From NCBI GenBank assembly GCA_902767235.1, contig CACXGR010000089.1, positions 1 through 5,314 of the forward strand: DNA of 5,314 nucleotides, read 5' to 3'. A program made the translations under genes and the position numbers. Under the pieces are notes generated by a model that had not been told where the DNA came from, made no database searches, and saw only the letters and a program-made list of their open reading frames with translations. Below, in pieces: positions 1-4,451 of the stretch (the stretch's first letter is position 1; the number at the start of each line of letters is the position of its first letter). The DNA comes from an uncultured Lachnospiraceae bacterium. GTDB taxonomy: Bacteria; Bacillota; Clostridia; Lachnospirales; Lachnospiraceae.

Positions 1-1010
1 TCGGCGCCGCTCTCGCCGTGGTCGTGGTCGTCTTCTTCCTGATCTCAGTGGTCTTTGGATCCGTTTACACGCTGTCCGAGACGGAAAGCGCGGTCGTCAC
101 GACCCTGGGCCAGGCCACGGTCAACAACAACAAGGGCCTGCAGTTCAAAATCCCGTTCATCCAGCACGTCACCAAGATCAACACGACCGTGCAGAGTTTT
201 GAGGTCGGATATACGGAGACCAGCGACGGGAGCTACCACAATGTGGAAAACGAGTCCACTATGATCACCTCCGACATGAACTTTGTCGATATCGACTTCT
301 ACGTGACATATCAGGTGACGGACCCGCTCCAGTATATGTACGCATCGGAGTCGCCGGAGCTGATCCTCAAAAATCTGGTCCAGAGCACGATCCGCGGCAC
401 GGTCAGCGCCTACACGGTGGATTCCGCACTGACGACAGGCAAGTCCGACATCCAGCAAAATATCAAGAGCATCGTCATGGATGAGCTCGAAGAGCAGGAC
501 ATCGGCCTGTCGCTGATCGATATTTCGATCCAGGACGTGGAGCCGCCCACGGACCAGATCAAAGAGGCCTTCTCCGAGGTCGAAAACGCCCGGCAGAACA
601 AAGAGTCCGCTCTGAACAAGGCCAACCAGTACCGGAATGAGCAGATCCCGGCGGCCGAGGCCAAAGCCGACAACATCATCCAGAAGGCAGAGGCCAAAAA
701 AGCTTCCCGCATCAACGAGGCGAACGGCCAGGCCGCCCGCTTCAACGCCGAGTACAGCGAGTACAGCAAGTATCCGCTCATCACCAAGCAGCGCATGTTC
801 TACGAGGCGATGGAGGAAATCCTGCCCAGCGTCAAGATCATCATCAACAACGATGAGGACGGAACGACCCAGCGCATGTATCTTGGGGATCTGGATGGCA
901 GTTTTGGCGGGGCGTCCGCTTCCGGCGGCGCAGATGATGCCGCTCAAGGCGGCTCTTCAGACAATAACAGCAGCGGCGGCACATCCGACAAGACGGGAGG
1001 TGAGGAGTGA
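1..1010 (+). CDS. hflK: HflK, SPFH/band-7 membrane protein, FtsH modulator (5' partial)
   Basis: The frame is open from the window edge (first full codon at base 3) to the TGA at 1008-1010, so the true start lies upstream; the GTG at 18 falls inside the membrane segment and is unlikely to be the start. Visible parts in order: a hydrophobic membrane helix (about bases 3-65, ending FGSVYTL); an SPFH/band-7 domain with the family pattern GLQFKIPFIQHV (bases 135-170) and DIDFYVTYQVTDP (about 288-326); a charged, alanine-rich coiled coil (about 560-760); and a Gly/Ser/Asp-rich disordered tail (about 895-1005). In E. coli, HflK pairs with HflC in a large cage around the membrane protease FtsH and limits its access to substrates; the same role is inferred here. 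The immediately following hflC gene supports the K assignment over a generic stomatin. The usual Gly-rich N-terminal region cannot be checked because it is outside the window. Confidence 0.9.
   Translation, partial: GAALAVVVVVFFLISVVFGSVYTLSETESAVVTTLGQATVNNNKGLQFKIPFIQHVTKINTTVQSFEVGYTETSDGSYHNVENESTMITSDMNFVDIDFYVTYQVTDPLQYMYASESPELILKNLVQSTIRGTVSAYTVDSALTTGKSDIQQNIKSIVMDELEEQDIGLSLIDISIQDVEPPTDQIKEAFSEVENARQNKESALNKANQYRNEQIPAAEAKADNIIQKAEAKKASRINEANGQAARFNAEYSEYSKYPLITKQRMFYEAMEEILPSVKIIINNDEDGTTQRMYLGDLDGSFGGASASGGADDAAQGGSSDNNSSGGTSDKTGGEE
996..1007 (+). promoter_or_regulatory. Ribosome binding site and stop/start overlap of hflC
   Basis: GGAGG at 996-1000 is followed by a second purine run, GAGGAG, at 1002-1007. 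The hflK stop (TGA 1008-1010) overlaps an ATG at 1010-1012 by one base, the classic TGATG arrangement of translationally coupled genes. A GTG at 1007-1009 is in the same frame and also possible. The ATG is preferred because it lies nine bases after GGAGG and gives the protein a normal MKK-hydrophobic start. Confidence 0.7.
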
Positions 1011-2068
1011 TGAAGAAATATTTTGGCAAAATAGTGATCGTCCTGATCGTCATCTTTCTCCTGGCCGACATGGCTTCGGTCATCACCTATCCCAATGAGT
1101 ACAAAGTCATCAAGACCATGGGCAAGATCTCGCGCGTCACGACGGAGCCGGGCTTCTCCATGCGGGTCCCGCTGATCCAGAGTGAGAACACCATCTCCAA
1201 GGCGAGGCAGCTCTACGACATCGCGCCCACGGAGATCTACACCTCCGACAAGAAGAAGATGGAGGTCGACGCCTACATCATCTGGCGGGTCGTCGATCCC
1301 GTCAAGTTTACCCAGACGCTGAACTCTTCCACTGCCAGCGCGGAGAGCAAGATCAGCGCCATGGTCTATGGCGCGCTGAAGGCGACGGTCTCTTCCACCA
1401 CGCAGGAGGAGCTGATTGCCTCCAGGGACGCGGCGCTGGATAAGAACGACGATGACGACGCCCTGGACGTGGAGGTGGAGGACATCACGTCCGAAGATCT
1501 CCAGGAGAAAGAGGAGGCGGAAAACGGCGTCGGGACGGATGCCGGTGGTACAGAAGATCAGAACAAAGAGACGGACGACGGCATGACCGTCATCGACGAG
1601 AACACCCGGGTCATCTCCCTCTCCAGCAAGATCCTGGAGCAGCTCAGCAAGGACTATGACCCCGAGCAGTACGGCATCGAGATCCAGATGGTCAAGATCA
1701 AGAAGCTCGACCTGCCCGACGAGAACAAAGATGCGGTCTACAACCGCATGATCACCGAGCGCAAAAACATCGCCGCCGCCTATAAGGCCCAGGGCGATTC
1801 CGAAGCGCAGAAGATCCGCAACACGACGGACAGAGAGACGGCCGTCATGATCTCCGAGGCAGAGGCCAAGGCGGATCAGCTCGAGGCAGAAGGCGAGGCC
1901 GAATACATGCGGATCCTCTCCGACGCCTACAACGATCCCGATAAGGCGGAATACTATCTCTTCGTGCGCCAGCTCGACGCAGCCAGAAAGAGCCTCGAAA
2001 GCGGCAACACAACGCTCTTTTTGGACAGCGATTCGCCGCTGGCCAGCGTGTTCGAGAGCCAGCCTTAA
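1010..2068 (+). CDS. hflC: HflC, SPFH/band-7 membrane protein, FtsH modulator
   Basis: This is a 352-residue protein from the ATG at 1010 (353 if the GTG at 1007 is used), close to the 334 residues of E. coli HflC. It has one N-terminal membrane helix (residues 7-22) and an SPFH domain from about residue 27, with the signatures EPGFSMRVPLIQ (46-57), VDAYIIWRVVDP (86-97) and LDLPDENKDAVYNRMITER (233-251). A charged coiled coil (about 250-305) follows, then a C-terminal LFVRQLDAARKSL segment of the kind conserved in HflC. It forms an operon with hflK and should form the HflKC complex with it at the membrane, with FtsH as the expected partner. Residues 144-190 are a strongly acidic insert (21 Asp/Glu against 3 Lys). 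E. coli HflC also has an insert in this region, so its position is known but its composition is unusual. A strong terminator follows the gene. Confidence 0.92.
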   Translation: MKKYFGKIVIVLIVIFLLADMASVITYPNEYKVIKTMGKISRVTTEPGFSMRVPLIQSENTISKARQLYDIAPTEIYTSDKKKMEVDAYIIWRVVDPVKFTQTLNSSTASAESKISAMVYGALKATVSSTTQEELIASRDAALDKNDDDDALDVEVEDITSEDLQEKEEAENGVGTDAGGTEDQNKETDDGMTVIDENTRVISLSSKILEQLSKDYDPEQYGIEIQMVKIKKLDLPDENKDAVYNRMITERKNIAAAYKAQGDSEAQKIRNTTDRETAVMISEAEAKADQLEAEGEAEYMRILSDAYNDPDKAEYYLFVRQLDAARKSLESGNTTLFLDSDSPLASVFESQP

Positions 2069-2072
2069 CTGA

Positions 2073-2113
2073 TACCTTCAAGGTAGATTGTTGACACCTG
2101 TCAAGGTAAGAGG
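2073..2113 (+). repeat. Interspersed 41-nt repeat, copy A (full)
   Basis: This copy begins four bases after the hflC stop codon. It has two small palindromes: TACCTT-C-AAGGTA (2073-2085) and TTGACA-CC-TGTCAA (2091-2104). TCAAGGTA occurs twice, 23 bases apart, so TACCTT can pair with either of two AAGGTA copies. By hand alignment it matches the minus strand of 3583-3623 without gaps at 33 of 41 positions, and the minus strand of 2637-2658 at 17 of 22. The function is unknown. It could be a miniature mobile repeat, a regulator site or an RNA structure. Confidence 0.7.
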
Positions 2114-2136
2114 AATGTGAAATATCAGCCTGACGC

Positions 2137-2175
2137 AAAAGGCCATCCCGGGTTCGTCCCCGGGATGGCCTTTTT
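2137..2175. terminator. Bidirectional intrinsic terminator between hflC and flavodoxin
   Basis: A perfect 16-bp inverted repeat (2137-2152 with 2159-2174) encloses a six-base loop. The stem carries AAAA at its left foot and TTTTT at its right foot, so it has a U-tract in either direction. It lies between two convergent genes, 68 bases after the hflC stop and four bases after the flavodoxin stop, and should terminate both transcripts. Confidence 0.92.
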
Positions 2176-2178
2176 CCG

Positions 2179-2622
2179 TCACAGACTCTTGTAAAACTTC
2201 ACTGCCTCATCGAGATCCTTTTGCGTGGGATGGCCTTTCGCTGTGCCGCCCACAATCTTAAAAGGTCCGAAGGTGTTATATCCAGGGCAGTGGTACTGTC
2301 CGATCACCCAGCAGTTTTTCTCCTCGATGGCCTTTCTGGCTGAGGAGGACTGATTGTCCATGTTCATGGCACTGCTGTAGAGAATGAAGACATTCTTTCC
2401 GGGAGGGAGGTTGTCCTTCATGTAGTTCAGCATCGGCTTGCCAAAGCTTCCTGCATAAATGCCGGAGGCGACACCGATCCTGTCGTACTCGGAGAGGTTC
2501 CTGGGGCCTGCTTTGGTCACATCCAAAAGCTCCACATTCTCCGGATCTGCCGCCGCGATCGCGTCCACAAGTTTCTTCGTATTGCCATGATGATTTGAAT
2601 AATAGAGAATTATTGTTTTCAT
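2179..2622 (-). CDS. Short-chain flavodoxin family protein
   Basis: This 147-residue protein is of single-domain flavodoxin size. The N-terminal strand and phosphate loop are clear: MKTIILYY followed by SNHHGNT (residues 9-15), which matches the flavodoxin (S/T)-x-x-x-GNT loop for the FMN phosphate. A second glycine-rich loop, GIYAGSFGKP (54-63), and a third strand-loop, FILYSSAMN (79-87), fit the FMN-ring-binding regions. The C-terminal GHPTQKDLDEAVKFYKSL helix is typical of clostridial members. It is probably a cytoplasmic FMN electron carrier or an FMN-dependent oxidoreductase; the partner is not evident. The start at 2622 is set by AAAGGAG eight bases upstream. The frame stays open much further upstream, but that part is antisense to the reductase gene. 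It is transcribed divergently from the reductase, which suggests a shared redox or aldehyde stress role (inference). Confidence 0.88.
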   Translation of the reverse strand: MKTIILYYSNHHGNTKKLVDAIAAADPENVELLDVTKAGPRNLSEYDRIGVASGIYAGSFGKPMLNYMKDNLPPGKNVFILYSSAMNMDNQSSSARKAIEEKNCWVIGQYHCPGYNTFGPFKIVGGTAKGHPTQKDLDEAVKFYKSL

Positions 2623-2630
2623 TTTGAAGG

Positions 2631-2637
2631 CTCCTTT
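2631..2637 (-). promoter_or_regulatory. Ribosome binding site fixing the flavodoxin start
   Basis: On the minus strand AAAGGAG (2637 down to 2631) is eight bases before the ATG at 2622. An alternative in-frame ATG at 2640 (starting MKGAFK) overlaps this site and would place the Shine-Dalgarno sequence inside the coding region, so 2622 is chosen. The site abuts the end of repeat copy B. Confidence 0.75.
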
Positions 2638-2658
2638 CATCACCCTACCTTTAAGGTC
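2637..2658 (-). repeat. Interspersed repeat, copy B (half copy)
   Basis: Read on the minus strand, these 22 bases match the first half of copy C at 20 of 22 positions and copy A at 17 of 22. The half contains the ACCTT-A-AAGGT palindrome and the GGGTGATGA tail. The second half, with the TGACA-NN-TGTCA palindrome, is absent and is replaced by the flavodoxin ribosome binding site. This copy therefore lies in the untranslated leader or promoter of the flavodoxin gene. Confidence 0.65.
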
Positions 2659-2687
2659 AAATGTGCGATAAACTATAGTTAAGTCAA
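2651..2687. promoter_or_regulatory. Candidate divergent promoter/operator region, flavodoxin and reductase
   Basis: The 96 bases between the two divergent start codons must hold both promoters. At the centre is a perfect palindrome, AACTATAGTT (2671-2680), which gives a -10-like TATAGT on both strands. On the + strand the matching -35 would be the weak TTAAGG at 2651-2656 (17-bp spacer). On the minus strand a good -35-like TTGACT lies at 2687-2682 but has no good -10 at normal spacing. A TTGACT next to a dyad resembles the layout of MerR-family promoters, but this is only a resemblance, and no regulator gene is in the window. Confidence 0.3.
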
Positions 2688-2718
2688 CAGCCCGAATCAG
2701 AAAGGAGACACAACAACA

Positions 2719-3576
2719 ATGTCCACCCTCAAATCCGTACAAGACAAATACACACTGAGCAACGGTTATAAGATCCCCTGTCTGGGGCTGGGAACCTGGC
2801 AGATGGAGGAAGGCGAACAGGCCGCCGAGTGCGTCCGGCAGGCCATCGCCTGCGGATATCGCCACATCGACACGGCTGCCGCATACCACAACGAGCGCGG
2901 TGTCGGCGAAGGCGTGCGGACCTGCGGCGTTCCCAGGGAAGAGCTCTTTGTCACTGACAAAGTTTGGAACTCCAAGCGCGGCTACGACAAGACCAAAGCC
3001 ACATTCGACAAAACCATGCAGCGTCTCGGCCTGGACTACCTGGACCTGTTTCTGATCCACTGGCCGGCCAACGCCAAACAGTTCTCCAACTGGGAGGAGA
3101 TCAATGTGGACACCTGGCGGGCCCTGACCGAACTCTACGAACAAGGCCGGATCAAAGCCATCGGCGTCTCCAACTTTAAGCCCCATCACCTCAAAGCTCT
3201 CATGGAATGCGGCGTAAAGCCCATGGTCAACCAGATCGAGTTCCACCCCGGCCAGCTCCAGGAGGAAATCCGTGACTACTGCCGCCGGAACGGCATCCAA
3301 GTGGAAGCATACAGCCCCTTCGGAACCGGCAAAATACTGCAGAACGAAACTCTATCCGCCATCGCCTCCCATTACGGCAAATCGACGGCACAGCTCTGCC
3401 TGCGCTGGAGCCTCCAGCACGACGTGATCCCGCTGCCCAAGAGCGTAAATCCTGAGCGCATGCGGCAGAACACGGACATCTTCGACTTCGAAATCACCCC
3501 CTCAGACATGAAAGCCATAGATGAGATGCCCTACATCGGCGGCTCCGGAATGGATCCCGACACCGTGGACTGGTGA
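2719..3576 (+). CDS. Aldo/keto reductase (NADPH-type)
   Basis: This is a complete 285-residue protein, the normal length for a bacterial aldo/keto reductase of the 2,5-diketogluconate-reductase-like group. The catalytic tetrad is intact: Asp51 and Tyr56 in HIDTAAAYHNE, Lys81 in VTDKVW, and His114 in DLFLIHWP. Further family marks are GLGTWQM (23-29), IKAIGVSNF, VNQIEFHP and EAYSPFGTG. The cofactor segment PLPKSVNPERMRQN has Lys241, Ser242, Arg247 and Asn251, the pattern used to hold the 2'-phosphate of NADPH. It likely reduces aldehydes or ketones to alcohols in the cytoplasm; the substrate cannot be read from the sequence. AAAGGAG at 2701-2707 lies 11 bases before the ATG. The gene is divergent from the flavodoxin and convergent with the 191-residue gene. 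No clear intrinsic terminator follows; only repeat copy C lies between the stops. Confidence 0.93.
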   Translation: MSTLKSVQDKYTLSNGYKIPCLGLGTWQMEEGEQAAECVRQAIACGYRHIDTAAAYHNERGVGEGVRTCGVPREELFVTDKVWNSKRGYDKTKATFDKTMQRLGLDYLDLFLIHWPANAKQFSNWEEINVDTWRALTELYEQGRIKAIGVSNFKPHHLKALMECGVKPMVNQIEFHPGQLQEEIRDYCRRNGIQVEAYSPFGTGKILQNETLSAIASHYGKSTAQLCLRWSLQHDVIPLPKSVNPERMRQNTDIFDFEITPSDMKAIDEMPYIGGSGMDPDTVDW

Positions 3577-3582
3577 CAGCCC

Positions 3583-3623
3583 CCTTTTACCTTGACAGTT
3601 GTCATCACCCCACCTTAAAGGTC
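3583..3623 (-). repeat. Interspersed 41-nt repeat, copy C (full), overlapping a gene end
   Basis: This full copy reads on the minus strand from 3623 to 3583, with ACCTT-T-AAGGT followed by GGGGTGATGACA and the TGACA-AC-TGTCA palindrome. It matches copy A at 33 of 41 positions without gaps. It begins seven bases after the reductase stop. Its first nine bases encode the last two residues (Asp-Leu) and the TAA stop of the minus-strand 191-residue gene. It has no U-tract, so it is not an ordinary terminator. Confidence 0.7.
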
Positions 3624-4190
3624 ATTTGCTATGCCCACTCGCTCGGCCCAGATGATGAAGCCGACCTTGATCAGGTTCGGGATCTCCGCGTTGGGGAATC
3701 TGCTGTCGAAGGCGTGCACCATCATCATGCCTTCAGGCGAGTTTGCGTAGGCGTAAAAAGCATCGGTAAAATCCTCATATATTCTGCAGCACCGCTCGAC
3801 CGAAGCATCCTTCTCCGGCGCATTTATGTCGAAGAAATCCTCTGCGAGCTGATCATCCCAGATCGCGAAGCGCGGATTGATCGTGTGCACCATGACGCTC
3901 GCGGCGACCATCTCATTTTTGCCTTCGATGGCCTTGAGCTCCTCAAAAGCTTCTCTGAACGAAATGTTGCTCTCTTTCTTCATTGCTTCCAGATAGCGGA
4001 AGAACTCGATCAAAAATTTCTCCGAGTAGGCGTTTCCCGGCAAGTAAATCTTGCAGTAATCTTCCTGGAATGTGTAGTCATCTGATACGTCCGTGTTGAA
4101 CAGTTGACCCGTGACAAACTTGTACTTTCTGAGCGCATCCGCTATCTCGGGCGTCCCGACGATCTGCTTGGCCCTGGCTTCTTCGATCAT
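3615..4190 (-). CDS. Uncharacterised 191-residue protein
   Basis: I do not recognise this protein with certainty. It is soluble and mostly charged, with no signal peptide or membrane segment. The most distinctive segment is MVHTINPRFAIWDDQLAEDFF (residues 100-120), which resembles the INP...PIWD motif found in uncharacterised bacterial proteins that share a helix-hairpin-helix DNA-glycosylase-like fold; this link is tentative. Other notable patches are KYKFVTGQLFN (22-32), a helix with EFFRYLEAMKK (62-72), and a Met-rich SPEGMMMVHAFDSRFPN (151-167). The start at 4190 is well supported by TAAGGAGG at 4203-4196, five bases before the ATG. The stop codon lies in repeat copy C. It may be the second gene of a two-gene operon with the short frame at 4201-4365, whose stop codon overlaps this ribosome binding site. 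Function unknown. Confidence 0.8.
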   Translation of the reverse strand: MIEEARAKQIVGTPEIADALRKYKFVTGQLFNTDVSDDYTFQEDYCKIYLPGNAYSEKFLIEFFRYLEAMKKESNISFREAFEELKAIEGKNEMVAASVMVHTINPRFAIWDDQLAEDFFDINAPEKDASVERCCRIYEDFTDAFYAYANSPEGMMMVHAFDSRFPNAEIPNLIKVGFIIWAERVGIANDL

Positions 4191-4200
4191 TTTGTCCTCC

Positions 4201-4365
4201 TTACAGTTTCTGCACAGCCGTCTCGGCGTGTTTTACATATTCGACAATTATATAATACCATGAACCGCCCCGGTCGGGCAGTATCTCTGAACGGCGCACT
4301 GAAATTATGCAGTCAAAATATCGCTCTTCTTCTCTTTTTTGAGCAAAATATCCTGTAAACTCCAA
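4201..4365 (-). CDS. Possible 54-residue small protein, TTG start
   Basis: This frame would start at a TTG (4365-4363), seven bases after GGGGGAG (4379-4373), and end with a TAA at 4203-4201. That TAA is the first part of the TAAGGAGG ribosome binding site of the next gene, leaving only a 10-base gap. This tight arrangement looks like an operon. The product begins EFTGYFAQKREEERYFD and ends SWYYIIVEYVKHAETAVQKL, a plausible mix of charged and aromatic residues with no cysteine pairs or membrane helix. I do not recognise a family. Against it: there is no ATG, the region is AT-richer than its neighbours, and codons such as ATA, AGA and TAT are frequent. It could be an intergenic region with a chance frame that also holds the promoter of the 191-residue gene. 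Confidence 0.35.
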   Translation of the reverse strand: MEFTGYFAQKREEERYFDCIISVRRSEILPDRGGSWYYIIVEYVKHAETAVQKL

Positions 4366-4396
4366 TTTGATGCTCCCCCTTTATGCGTTTTGCATA

Positions 4397-4402
4397 TATA
4401 AT
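4397..4402 (+). promoter_or_regulatory. Candidate -10 element for the dehydrogenase gene
   Basis: A perfect TATAAT lies 49 bases before the ATG at 4452, in the AT-rich gap between divergent genes. The position 17 bases upstream is TCCCCC, so no -35 match supports it; an activator or another promoter is possible. The TTGACA at 4419-4424 has no -10 at a usable distance. Confidence 0.35.
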
Positions 4403-4451
4403 GAAAGCAGGTTATGTTTTGACAGATCTACAGCATTAGAGGAGGACATTT

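Noticed and set aside
45..947. A 300-residue minus-strand reading frame across hflK
   Set aside because: It is antisense to a clear SPFH protein and its translation shows no family features. Long antisense frames are common in GC-rich codon usage.
2069..2128. CTGATA (2069-2074) and TATCAG (2123-2128) as terminal inverted repeats of a mobile element around copy A
   Set aside because: The match is only six bases, there is no target-site duplication, and the equivalent flanks are not found around copy C.
2623..3300. A long upstream extension of the flavodoxin reading frame (to 373 residues)
   Set aside because: The extension is the antisense strand of the aldo/keto reductase, which has an intact catalytic tetrad. 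A good ribosome binding site sits directly before the ATG at 2622, and the 147-residue product is the normal flavodoxin size.
3583..3623. Repeat copy C as an intrinsic terminator between convergent genes
   Set aside because: Its hairpins are only five base pairs each and no run of T follows in either direction, unlike the perfect terminator at 2137-2175.
3573..4085. A 170-residue + strand reading frame after the reductase
   Set aside because: It is antisense to the 191-residue gene, which has a near-perfect ribosome binding site. The + frame overlaps the reductase stop and lacks its own ribosome binding site.
4419..4424. TTGACA as a -35 element for the dehydrogenase
   Set aside because: The matching -10 position 17 bases downstream is GAGGAC inside the ribosome binding site, so no usable promoter is formed.
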